DNA of 64,000 nt from NCBI RefSeq assembly GCF_001280005.1, contig NZ_LGDW01000016.1:37170-101169 (forward strand). Reading direction: 5' to 3'. This document shows, piece after piece, positions 1 through 7,344 of this stretch. The first letter of the stretch is position 1; every line of letters starts with the position of its first letter. The notes below the pieces were generated by a model. That model saw only the letters and a program-made list of their open reading frames with translations. It had not been told where the DNA came from and did no database searches. The stretch comes from Streptomyces sp. NRRL WC-3618. Its GTDB lineage: Bacteria > Actinomycetota > Actinomycetes > Streptomycetales > Streptomycetaceae. A program made the position numbers and the translations under genes.

Positions 1-465
1 GACGGCCTCGCCGACCCCGTCCGGCTGGCGTCCGAACTGACCGCCTCCGACGTGCCCCCGGCGCTCCCGGAGACCCAGGAGATCATCGAACTCCGGGTGC
101 GCTACGACGGCCCGGACCTCGCCGACGTGGCCGCGCTGTGGGGCGTGTCCGAACACGACGTGGCGCGCATTCACGCGGACACCGAGTTCCGGGTCGCCTT
201 CTGCGGTTTCGCACCCGGCTTCGGCTACCTCACCGGTCTCCCGGAGCGCTACCACGTACCGCGCCGGGCCACCCCGCGGACGTCCGTCCCGGCCGGTGCG
301 GTGGGGCTGGCGGGCCCGTACACGGGCGTGTACCCGCGTTCCTCGCCGGGCGGCTGGCAGCTGATCGGTACGACGGACGCGGTCCTGTGGGACCACGCGC
401 GCGTGCCGGCCGCGCTGCTCGCGCCGGGCACCCGGGTCCGTTTCGTCCCGGTGGGCCGCCGATGA
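1..465 (+). CDS. pxpB: 5-oxoprolinase subunit PxpB (5' end outside window)
   Basis: The reading frame is open from base 1, so the 5' end lies outside the window. The product matches the KipI/PxpB family (allophanate hydrolase subunit 1-like), with the typical FCGFAPGFGYLTGLP stretch and a C-terminal part ending near RVRFVPV. In bacteria PxpA, PxpB and PxpC together use ATP to convert cytosolic 5-oxoproline to glutamate. The stop overlaps the start of pxpC as ATGA, indicating translational coupling. A GTG at 52 is internal to the conserved domain, so it is not taken as the start. pxpA is expected upstream but cannot be seen. Confidence 0.9.
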   Translation, partial: DGLADPVRLASELTASDVPPALPETQEIIELRVRYDGPDLADVAALWGVSEHDVARIHADTEFRVAFCGFAPGFGYLTGLPERYHVPRRATPRTSVPAGAVGLAGPYTGVYPRSSPGGWQLIGTTDAVLWDHARVPAALLAPGTRVRFVPVGRR

Positions 466-1331
466 CGGATCGCGCGCTCCTCGTCGTACGGGCGGGGGCG
501 CTGACCACTGTGCAGGACCTGGGGCGTCCCGGGTACGCCCATCTCGGGGTGCCTCTGTCCGGTGCCCTGGACGCGCCGACGGCCGCGCTCGTCAACCGGC
601 TGGTCGGCAACCCGGCCAAGGCGGCCGTCCTGGAGACCACTCTCGACGGCTGCACCCTGCGCCCCCGTTGCCCGGTCACCGTCGCGGTCGGGGGCGCCCC
701 CTGTCCCGTCACGGTCGACGGCCGCCCGGTGGCCTGGGGCGCGGCGGTGTGGGTGCCCGCCGGTGCGCTGCTGGACATCGGGACGGCCGTGTCCGGCGTA
801 CGCGCTTATGTGGCCGTCTCCGGCGGAGTCGCCGTCGAGCGGGTGCTCGGCAGCCGCTCCACCGACCTGCTGTCCGGTCTGGGGCCGCCGCCGCTGGCGG
901 ACGGCGCGGTGCTGCCCCTGGGGAACGTGATCGGCGGGCACGCACGCGTGGACGTCGTCCCGCAACCGGCGCCCCCTGCCGGACTCGTGCTCCGGGTGAC
1001 CATGGGTCCACGCGACGACTGGTTCACGCCGGCCGCTCTTCGGGTCTTCACCACGTCCGCGTACCGGGTCTCCTCCGCGAGCAACCGGATCGGGCTGCGC
1101 ACGGAAGGCCCTTCCCTGGAGCGGGCCTTCTCCGGCGAACTCCCCAGTGAGGGCATGGTCCTGGGCGCGGTCCAGGTGCCCCCGGACGGCAGGCCGGTGG
1201 TCTTCCTCGCCGACCATCCGACCACCGGTGGCTATCCGGTGATCGCGGTCGTACGCACCCCGGATCTGCGCGCCGCCGCCCAGGCGACGCCGGGCACACC
1301 GGTCCGTTTCGTTTCCGTACGCCGCCACTGA
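462..1331 (+). CDS. pxpC: 5-oxoprolinase subunit PxpC (biotin-dependent carboxyltransferase family)
   Basis: This 289-residue protein belongs to the KipA/PxpC family. The N-terminal PGYAHLGVPLSGALD stretch and the SNRIGLRTEGPSL stretch (about residue 205) are typical. It is the partner of PxpB in ATP-dependent 5-oxoproline hydrolysis. The start is the ATG that overlaps the pxpB stop (ATGA); the frame stays open further upstream, but that part is antisense-like and unconserved. In B. subtilis KipI/KipA were first described as sporulation kinase regulators; the metabolic role is the better general annotation. The gene converges on an SGNH hydrolase about 100 bp downstream, with no clear hairpin between them. 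Confidence 0.9.
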   Translation: MTDRALLVVRAGALTTVQDLGRPGYAHLGVPLSGALDAPTAALVNRLVGNPAKAAVLETTLDGCTLRPRCPVTVAVGGAPCPVTVDGRPVAWGAAVWVPAGALLDIGTAVSGVRAYVAVSGGVAVERVLGSRSTDLLSGLGPPPLADGAVLPLGNVIGGHARVDVVPQPAPPAGLVLRVTMGPRDDWFTPAALRVFTTSAYRVSSASNRIGLRTEGPSLERAFSGELPSEGMVLGAVQVPPDGRPVVFLADHPTTGGYPVIAVVRTPDLRAAAQATPGTPVRFVSVRRH

Positions 1332-1430
1332 GCCCGCCGAGCCGGTCCGGCGGCCGGACGCGCCGAGCCCGCGCTCGCCCGTGCCCGGCCGGCGCCGTAG
1401 CGGCCTTCCGACACGGTCCGCCGGGCAGGC

Positions 1431-2288
1431 CTACGCCACGTCCGGCCCGGCCCGGTGCTCCGCCACCGACAGGGCGGCCAGGGCGGCCGCCACGGCGTGG
1501 GACGCCCCGAGGTCGAGGCGGGCGCTGGTGCCCCGCGCGCGGTGGCGGATCTCCTGGGCGGCGAGTCTGAGGAGCTGCGGCAGCAGGTCGGTGCACCGCC
1601 GCGCCACCCAGCCCGTGCCCGCGGTGGCCAGCCAGCGCAGGCTGGCCGACCGGGTGGGCGCGGGATGGTCCGGTGCGGCCGACGGACCCGGCCCGCCGAC
1701 GACGCCCGACTCCGCGAGGAGCGCGTGGAAGCGGACCGCGAGCTGTCGGTGCCCCCGCTCGCCTGGATGCAGCCGGTCCGCGCTCCACATCTCGCGTTCG
1801 CTGAGCCACTCGCCCTCGGCGGCGTGCAGATGCACGGCCCCGTACCGCTCGGACAGCGCGTGGACGACTGTGTTGACCGCCCGCTGCCGCCGGGCCAGCG
1901 GGTTCGCCAGGACGCCGGGCAGTCCCAGCATCGCCCCGGGGTCGGGCAGGCAGGCCGTGAGCAGGAGGGCGCCCCGCTCGGTGAAGGCCGCGTACACCTC
2001 GTCCAGCCGGGCGGCCACCGCGTGGATGTCGAAGGTGCGGCGCAGGGTGTCGTTCACCCCGATGACGACCGACACGACGTCGGGTTCCAGGGCGAGGCCG
2101 GCGGGCGTCTGCCGTTCCAGCACCTCGCGCGTCTGTGCCCCGCTGACCGCGAGGTTGACGAACTCCACCGGCGCGTCGCCGAACCCACCGGCGAGCAGCG
2201 CGGCCCAGCCGCGCCATCTACCGTCCACGGGATCGCCCACGCCCTCGGTCAGCGAGTCGCCGAGCGCCACGAACCGCAGCGGTCTCAT
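1431..2288 (-). CDS. SGNH/GDSL-family hydrolase
   Basis: This 285-residue protein has the SGNH blocks: GDSLTEG with nucleophile Ser12 (block I), GVND at 77-80 (block III) and DRLHPGERGH with Asp171 and His174 (block V). Such enzymes are esterases or acyl-hydrolases acting on lipids or on acyl groups of sugars. No signal peptide is visible, so it is probably cytosolic. It is the last gene of a three-gene minus-strand operon; its ATG overlaps the stop of the upstream glycosyltransferase as ATGA. That linkage suggests it edits an acyl group on the glycosylated product, which is inference. Substrate unknown. Confidence 0.88.
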   Translation of the reverse strand: MRPLRFVALGDSLTEGVGDPVDGRWRGWAALLAGGFGDAPVEFVNLAVSGAQTREVLERQTPAGLALEPDVVSVVIGVNDTLRRTFDIHAVAARLDEVYAAFTERGALLLTACLPDPGAMLGLPGVLANPLARRQRAVNTVVHALSERYGAVHLHAAEGEWLSEREMWSADRLHPGERGHRQLAVRFHALLAESGVVGGPGPSAAPDHPAPTRSASLRWLATAGTGWVARRCTDLLPQLLRLAAQEIRHRARGTSARLDLGASHAVAAALAALSVAEHRAGPDVA

Positions 2289-3487
2289 CCGACACCCTCC
2301 GGTACGACGGGCCGCGCGGGCGAGTCGTCGGCGGACAGCACCGCCGCGTCGTGGGCCGCGAGGAACGCCTCCACCGCGGCGGGCCACCCGAAGCACTCCG
2401 CACGCGCGCGTGCGTTCTCCCGGCGCTCACGCTCGGGCCGCTCCAGCAGCAGGCGTATGGCGTCCGCGAAGGCCCCGCCGTCGTCGGCCGCGACGGCCCC
2501 GGCCGACCCGATCACCTCGGGCAGCGCGGAGGACGCGCTGACGACCACGGGTGTCCCGCAGGCCATCGCCTCCAGCGCGGCGAGACCGAACGTTTCCGCG
2601 GGCCCGGGTGCGAGGCACACGTCGGCGGACGCCTGGAGCCCGCCGAGCAGTGCCCGGTCGGCGACGTGCCCGAGGAAGACGGCCGGCAGCCCCCGGTCGC
2701 GCGCCCGCTGCTCCATCCGGGCCCGCAGCGGCCCGTCACCGGCGACCACCAGTCGCGCCCGCTGTCCGCGCCGCAGCAGCGCCTCCAGGGCGTCCAGGGC
2801 CGTGCCGGGTCGCTTCTCTACGGACAGCCGGGAGCACATCACGAGGAGCACCTCGTCCTCGCGCGCGTGCCCGGCGCGCAACGCCGGGTCCCGCAGCGAG
2901 GGGTGCCGCCGCACCAGGTCGACGCCCAGCGGGGCCCGTACGACATTGCGCGCGCCGATCCGCACGAACTCCCGCTCGGCGAACTCGGTGGTGCACACCA
3001 CGCGCGCGTAGGTGTGTGCCGTACGGACGTTGAGGGCGTCGGCGGCGCGCCGGGAGAGGTTCTCCGACAGGCCCCAGGTGCGCAGGACGCCGTCGGCTGT
3101 CTCGTGGGAGACCATCACCGCGGGGACGCGTGCCCGGCGCGCCCACCTGCCGGTCCAGCGCAGCGTCGTCCGGTCGGACACCTCCAGGCGGTCCGGCGCG
3201 AGGTCCTCCAGAAGGGCGGCGACGCGCCGCTTGTCGGTGAGGACGCGGTAGCCGCCGGTGCCGGGGAGCAGCGGGCCGGGCAGGGTGATCACCCGCCCCT
3301 GTTCGGTGTCACGGTCGCTCGCCCGGTCACCGGGCACGACCAGGACGGGCTCGTGTCCGGCCGCGCGGTATCCGGTGCCGAGTTCGCGCAGCGCGGTGCG
3401 CAGGCCGCCCGAGGAGGGGGCGACGAAGTTCGCCAGCCGGACGATGCGCAACGGTCCGCTCGTGCGGCCGGTGGCCTCGCCGGTCAT
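2285..3487 (-). CDS. GT4-type glycosyltransferase
   Basis: This 400-residue protein has the two-domain GT-B layout: an N-terminal acceptor half (RLANFVAPSSGGLRTALREL) and a C-terminal nucleotide-sugar half with SRLSVEKRPGTALDAL, VVAGDGPLRARM and the E-x7-E type ETFGLAALEAMACGTPVV. The start is the ATG at 3487, which overlaps the stop of the next glycosyltransferase as ATGA; the longer upstream frame lies inside that gene. It is the middle gene of a tightly coupled operon (GT, GT, SGNH hydrolase). GT4 enzymes use GDP-mannose or UDP-sugars; donor and acceptor cannot be told from sequence. A cell-envelope glycolipid is a reasonable guess given the MgtA-like neighbour. Confidence 0.88.
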   Translation of the reverse strand: MTGEATGRTSGPLRIVRLANFVAPSSGGLRTALRELGTGYRAAGHEPVLVVPGDRASDRDTEQGRVITLPGPLLPGTGGYRVLTDKRRVAALLEDLAPDRLEVSDRTTLRWTGRWARRARVPAVMVSHETADGVLRTWGLSENLSRRAADALNVRTAHTYARVVCTTEFAEREFVRIGARNVVRAPLGVDLVRRHPSLRDPALRAGHAREDEVLLVMCSRLSVEKRPGTALDALEALLRRGQRARLVVAGDGPLRARMEQRARDRGLPAVFLGHVADRALLGGLQASADVCLAPGPAETFGLAALEAMACGTPVVVSASSALPEVIGSAGAVAADDGGAFADAIRLLLERPERERRENARARAECFGWPAAVEAFLAAHDAAVLSADDSPARPVVPEGVG

Positions 3488-4614
3488 GCGGCCACCACCG
3501 TCCGCGCGGTGAGGATGTCGGCGTAGTGCCCGACGAGCTGGTCGCCGACCGCCGCCCAGGTGCGGCCCTCGACCATGGCCCGGGAGGCGGCGCCGTACAC
3601 GGCCCGCAGGCCCGGGTCGCCGGCCAGGGACCACACCGCGTCCCGGACGGCGGCCGCGTCGCGCGGCGGGACGAGCAGGCCGGTGCGCCCGTGGGCCACC
3701 AGGTCCAGCGGTCCGCCCGCGGCCGGCGCGACGACGGGCACGCCGCTCGCCATGGCCTCCTGCACGGTCTGGCAGAAGGTCTCGAACGGGCCGGTGTGCG
3801 CGAAGACGTCCAGCGAGGCGAAGATCCGGGCGAGTTCGTCACCTGTACGGCGGCCCAGGAAGACCGCTCCCGGCAGCTGCTCGCGCAGTCCCGGCTCGCT
3901 GGGTCCGTCGCCCACGACGACGACCCGTACGCCGTCCAGGCCGCAGACCCCGGCGAGGAGTTCGACCTGCTTCTCGGGGGCGAGCCGGCCGACGTAGCCG
4001 ACGATCACCTCACCGTTCGGGGCGAGCTCGCGGCGTATGGCCTCGTCCCGGAGTTCGGGGCGGAAGCGCGCGGTGTCCACGCCGCGCTGCCACAGCTTCA
4101 CCCGGGGCACGCCGTGCGACTCCAGGTCGTGCAGGGCCGCGCTGGACGGCGCGAGGGTGAGGTCGGCGGCGGCGTGGACGGAGCGGATGCGGCGCCAGGC
4201 GGCCGCCTCGCCCGCGTGGACGTATGTGCGGGCGTAGCCGGCCAGGTCGGTCTGGTAGACGGCCACGGCGGGGATACCGAGCCGGGCGGCGGCGGCCATG
4301 CCGCGTACGCCGAGGATGAAGGGACTGGCCAGGTGGACGAGGTCCGCGCGGTGCTCGGTGATCGCGGCGGCGACGCGTCGGCTGGGGAGGGCGACGCGGA
4401 CCTGGGGGTAGCCGGGGAGCGGTAGGGAGGGGACACGGATGACGGGGCACGGCGCCGAGGCGTCGGGCCCGTTCCCGTTCCCGGCGGCGGTGGCCGGGGC
4501 GACGACGAGGGGAACGTGACCGCGATCGACGAGGTGCCGGGCGGTCTGGAGCGCGCAGTGGGCCACGCCGTTCACATCGGGGGGAAAGGATTCGGTCACG
4601 ATGACGACACGCAT
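3484..4614 (-). CDS. GT4 glycosyltransferase, MgtA/PimB-like (probable GDP-mannose mannosyltransferase)
   Basis: This 376-residue GT-B enzyme starts with ESFPPDVNGVAH and carries LVHLASPFILG, AVYQTDLAGYARTY, RGVDTARF, VGRLAPEKQVE and the E-x7-E motif in ETFCQTVQEAMASGVPVVAP. This pattern closely follows mycobacterial MgtA, a GDP-mannose-dependent alpha-mannosyltransferase acting on a glycolipid acceptor. It is the first gene of the operon with a second GT4 enzyme and an SGNH hydrolase, coupled by an ATGA overlap. The likely role is mannosylation of a membrane glycolipid at the cytoplasmic face. Family assignment is firm; acceptor is inferred. Confidence 0.88.
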   Translation of the reverse strand: MRVVIVTESFPPDVNGVAHCALQTARHLVDRGHVPLVVAPATAAGNGNGPDASAPCPVIRVPSLPLPGYPQVRVALPSRRVAAAITEHRADLVHLASPFILGVRGMAAAARLGIPAVAVYQTDLAGYARTYVHAGEAAAWRRIRSVHAAADLTLAPSSAALHDLESHGVPRVKLWQRGVDTARFRPELRDEAIRRELAPNGEVIVGYVGRLAPEKQVELLAGVCGLDGVRVVVVGDGPSEPGLREQLPGAVFLGRRTGDELARIFASLDVFAHTGPFETFCQTVQEAMASGVPVVAPAAGGPLDLVAHGRTGLLVPPRDAAAVRDAVWSLAGDPGLRAVYGAASRAMVEGRTWAAVGDQLVGHYADILTARTVVAA

Positions 4615-4753
4615 AAGGGTGTTGTCGCCGTACTGGACGTGCCCTCGTCAACGTCGATCTGTCCGGCCGGGAAACGTCCCATGAGCGTTGCGCACCGCCC
4701 CCTCGCAGGTCGGCGCGCGTCCACACGCTCATGATCCCCGGGTCATCCCCCGT

Positions 4754-6172
4754 TCATACAGCGGTGCTGTCGGGCCCGATCCGGCTTCGTACGGCTGTCT
4801 GGACTTCGGCTTCCTCGGCCGGGTCGGCGGCGAGTCTGCGCAGTTGGTCGACGACCCTGGCGTCGCCGGTCTCGGCGTGCCGGGCGGCTACCTCTCTGGT
4901 GGTCTCCTCGCAGTCCCACAGGCATTCGACAGCGAAGCCCGCGGCGAAGGAGGGGTCGGTGGCGGCGAGGGCCCGGGCGGCCCGGCCGCGCAGATGGGAC
5001 GAGGCGGTCTCGCGGTAGATGTGGCGCAGTACGGGGGCCGCGCAGACGATGCCGAGCCGCCCCGCGCCGTCCACGAGAGTCCACAGGGTCGGTGCGTCGG
5101 GTCCTTCGCCCCGTACGGCCTCCCTGATCGCGCCGAGGACGAGGTCTCTGTCCCGGGTGCCGCCCAGGCAGGCGAGCATCCGGCCGGCGGCGGCGCCCAG
5201 CGGGTCGGGCCGGTGGACCCACCCGCGCGCGCGGTCCACAGCGGCGATACTGCGCATACGTTCGAATGCGTCGACGGCGGCCTCCACGACGGCCGTCGAG
5301 CCGTCGGCGACCGCGCCCTCGATCAGCTCGAGGGCATCGGGATCGTTGCCGTCCGCGAGATAGCGCAGAGCCGTACATCGGGCGCCGTCGCCACCATTGC
5401 GGGCCGCCTCCACGATCTCGGGCCGGTCCTCCGGGCCCGCCACAGCCGTCAGGCAACGAGCGGCGGGCACATGAAGCACGGCGCCGCGGTCGATGCCCTG
5501 CTGGGCCCACTCGAAGACGGCCCGCACACTCCAGCCCGGGCGGGGCCCGGACGGCCGCATCTGGCGTTGCCAGCGGTCGAAGCAGCCGGTCTCCTGGGCG
5601 GCACGCACGCGCGTGGAGATCGATTCGCGCGGATCGTCGGCCCACAGCCGCCAGGGCCGGGGCTCGAAGGCGTCGCGCACGACGGCGGCGAGTTCGGCCT
5701 CACCCTCCGCGTCGGGGGCGAAGCGTGCCAGCACCGGGGCGGCGAGGGCGCGCAGCCCGGCGTCGTCGTCCCTGAGCGCCAGTTCGTCCAGTGCCCAGGC
5801 CCAGCCGGTGCCGGTGGCGGCGTACCTGCGCAGCAGTTCGAGCGCGTCCCGCCTGCCGTAGGAGGCGAGGTGGCCGAGGACCGCGAGGGCGAGCCCGGTG
5901 CGTGACTCGTCGGTGTCGAGGATGTCCTCGGCGTCGAAGAGATGGGCCTCGATCGCGTCGAGCTCGCCGTGGAGGTCGAGATAGAGACGGGCGTAGTAAA
6001 GGGAGCGGTTCTCCACCTGCCAGTCGTGGCGGGGGTCGTGGAGCACGCAGTGGTTCAGCGCCGCGAGCGCGTCGGCCCGCGGTGCGGTGAGCGCGTGCAG
6101 CGTGCCGTCGCCGCGGCCCCTCTGGAGCAGGCCGAGCAGCGTACCGCTGGGCGCTATGACCGGATCGAACAT
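4754..6172 (-). CDS. HEAT-repeat protein
   Basis: This 472-residue protein is built of repeated alpha-helical units of about 30 residues rich in Ala, Leu, Arg and Asp (for example ALRYLADGNDPDALELIEGAV and RAARALAATDPSFAAGFAVECL), as in HEAT or PBS-lyase-type repeats. Such scaffolds bind proteins; no catalytic motif or membrane segment is visible. The ATG at 6172 is preferred over the GTG at 6187 because GTGAGG lies nine bases ahead of it. It stands downstream of an ankyrin-repeat gene on the same strand, but 301 bp separate them. Function unknown. Confidence 0.82.
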   Translation of the reverse strand: MFDPVIAPSGTLLGLLQRGRGDGTLHALTAPRADALAALNHCVLHDPRHDWQVENRSLYYARLYLDLHGELDAIEAHLFDAEDILDTDESRTGLALAVLGHLASYGRRDALELLRRYAATGTGWAWALDELALRDDDAGLRALAAPVLARFAPDAEGEAELAAVVRDAFEPRPWRLWADDPRESISTRVRAAQETGCFDRWQRQMRPSGPRPGWSVRAVFEWAQQGIDRGAVLHVPAARCLTAVAGPEDRPEIVEAARNGGDGARCTALRYLADGNDPDALELIEGAVADGSTAVVEAAVDAFERMRSIAAVDRARGWVHRPDPLGAAAGRMLACLGGTRDRDLVLGAIREAVRGEGPDAPTLWTLVDGAGRLGIVCAAPVLRHIYRETASSHLRGRAARALAATDPSFAAGFAVECLWDCEETTREVAARHAETGDARVVDQLRRLAADPAEEAEVQTAVRSRIGPDSTAV

Positions 6173-6473
6173 GGGAAACAGCCTCACATCAAGCGTCGAC
6201 GCAACCGGGATCTTGCTTTACCTGGCCGCGTGACAACACGTCGGAGCGCCCGCCGTTTCCTGCTTGCTGTAGACCATCTTCCTCTGCCTCTCGTAGGTGG
6301 GCCCACGCGGACCGCCTCACGGCCCGCGCGGTGCGGCAACTTCTGCCCGGCCATGGCGTCCGTGAATCACGACGTCATGATGACCCGGCTGTTCAAGCTG
6401 CCGCGACCGTATTTCCGGCGGCCCCGTTCCGCCTCCCCCGTTTTCCGTGTCGTAGCTGGTCAGTGTGTACGGC
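6173..6473. other. geneless stretch between the HEAT and ankyrin genes
   Basis: About 300 bp with no supportable gene. It should hold the promoter of the HEAT-repeat gene and the end of the ankyrin transcript, both on the minus strand. I see no strong hairpin and no recognisable operator. Confidence 0.5.
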
Positions 6474-6866
6474 TCAGTGCGCGCCGAACAGCTCCAGCAG
6501 TTCCGTCTTGCCGAACATCCTGGCGGTGTCGACGGCCGAGGGCATGCCCTCGGCCGGGTTGGCTCCGCCCTCCAGGAGAGCCTGGATGACGTCCTGCGCA
6601 CCCTTGAAAACCGCCCCGGCGAGCGGGGTCTGGCCCCGGTCGTTGACCCGGTCCCCGTCGGCACCGCGCGCGAGAAGCGCCCGGACCGCGTCGGCGTGGC
6701 CGTGGTAGGCGGCGAGCATCACCAGGGAGTCGCCGCGGTCGTTGGTGAGGTCGGCCGGCACGCCCGCGTCCACGTACTCCACGAGCGCCTCGGTCTGCCC
6801 CTGCCGGGCCAGATCGAAGATCTTGGTCGCCAGCTCCACGACCTCGGGGTCGGGGGCTTCGCTCAT
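6474..6866 (-). CDS. ankyrin-repeat protein
   Basis: This 130-residue protein has ankyrin repeats: a unit around DRGDSLVMLAAYHGHADAVRALLARGAD and another around DRGQTPLAGAVFKGAQDVIQALLEGGANP, with a degenerate C-terminal unit ending in KTELLELFGA. There is no signal peptide or membrane segment, so it is a small cytosolic adaptor. The ATG at 6866 is chosen because AGGTGG precedes it by eight bases; a GTG at 6878 would sit inside that ribosome binding site. Small ankyrin proteins of this type are common and uncharacterised in Streptomyces. Confidence 0.85.
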   Translation of the reverse strand: MSEAPDPEVVELATKIFDLARQGQTEALVEYVDAGVPADLTNDRGDSLVMLAAYHGHADAVRALLARGADGDRVNDRGQTPLAGAVFKGAQDVIQALLEGGANPAEGMPSAVDTARMFGKTELLELFGAH

Positions 6867-7112
6867 CGGCCGGACCACCTCTCGTTACAACCGTACGGGT
6901 GAATCGTCAGCGTACTGGCTCGGCGGGCACATGACCCGACGTCTCCGCGGCAAAGATCAGCACGCCCGAACGGCAACGAATGACACCAAACAACTCCGCC
7001 GACCGAGTGAAATATGCCGAAATACACCCGATTGCACCTTTTATCGTATAGATACATGCGGTGATCCTGGAAGAACTCACGGTGACTGTCCCCACCACAC
7101 CAGGAGATCCTC
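6867..7112. promoter_or_regulatory. smeA upstream region, locally AT-rich
   Basis: This divergent region lies between the ankyrin gene and smeA and is much richer in A+T than its surroundings, especially 6970-7060. It holds an inverted repeat TATC-GTATA-GATA at 7042-7054 and a GACAC pentamer (the core recognised by WhiA in Streptomyces) at 6982-6986. I could not place a WhiG-type promoter with confidence. The smeA-sffA operon is reported to be developmentally controlled in S. coelicolor, so the sporulation promoter should lie here; the exact elements are inference. Confidence 0.4.
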
Positions 7113-7307
7113 ATGATCCTCTCCATGTCAGGCGTCGTTCTGCTCGGCATCATCGTCTTCCTCTTCTTCAAGAAGGACGGCCTCAAGGGGTCGCACGCCT
7201 TCGTCGCCGCGCTGTTCGGCTTCTACCTCGCGAGCACCGCCATCGCGCCGAGCATCAAGGCCGGCGGCGAGAGCCTGGCGAGCCTCCTAGGCGGAATCAA
7301 GTTCTGA
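7113..7307 (+). CDS. smeA: small sporulation membrane protein SmeA
   Basis: This 64-residue protein has two hydrophobic segments (about 3-20 and 28-50) separated by a basic turn (FKKDGLKGSH), so it is a hairpin membrane protein. Size, sequence type and position directly before an FtsK/SpoIIIE-like gene match SmeA of S. coelicolor, described as a small membrane protein that targets the partner SffA to sporulation septa and affects chromosome partitioning and spore maturation. AGGAG lies six bases before the ATG. It is followed by sffA after 37 bp, presumably in one transcript. Confidence 0.88.
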   Translation: MILSMSGVVLLGIIVFLFFKKDGLKGSHAFVAALFGFYLASTAIAPSIKAGGESLASLLGGIKF

Positions 7308-7344
7308 CGTCCTCCCGCCCGCACGCACACCCCAGGAGACAGCA

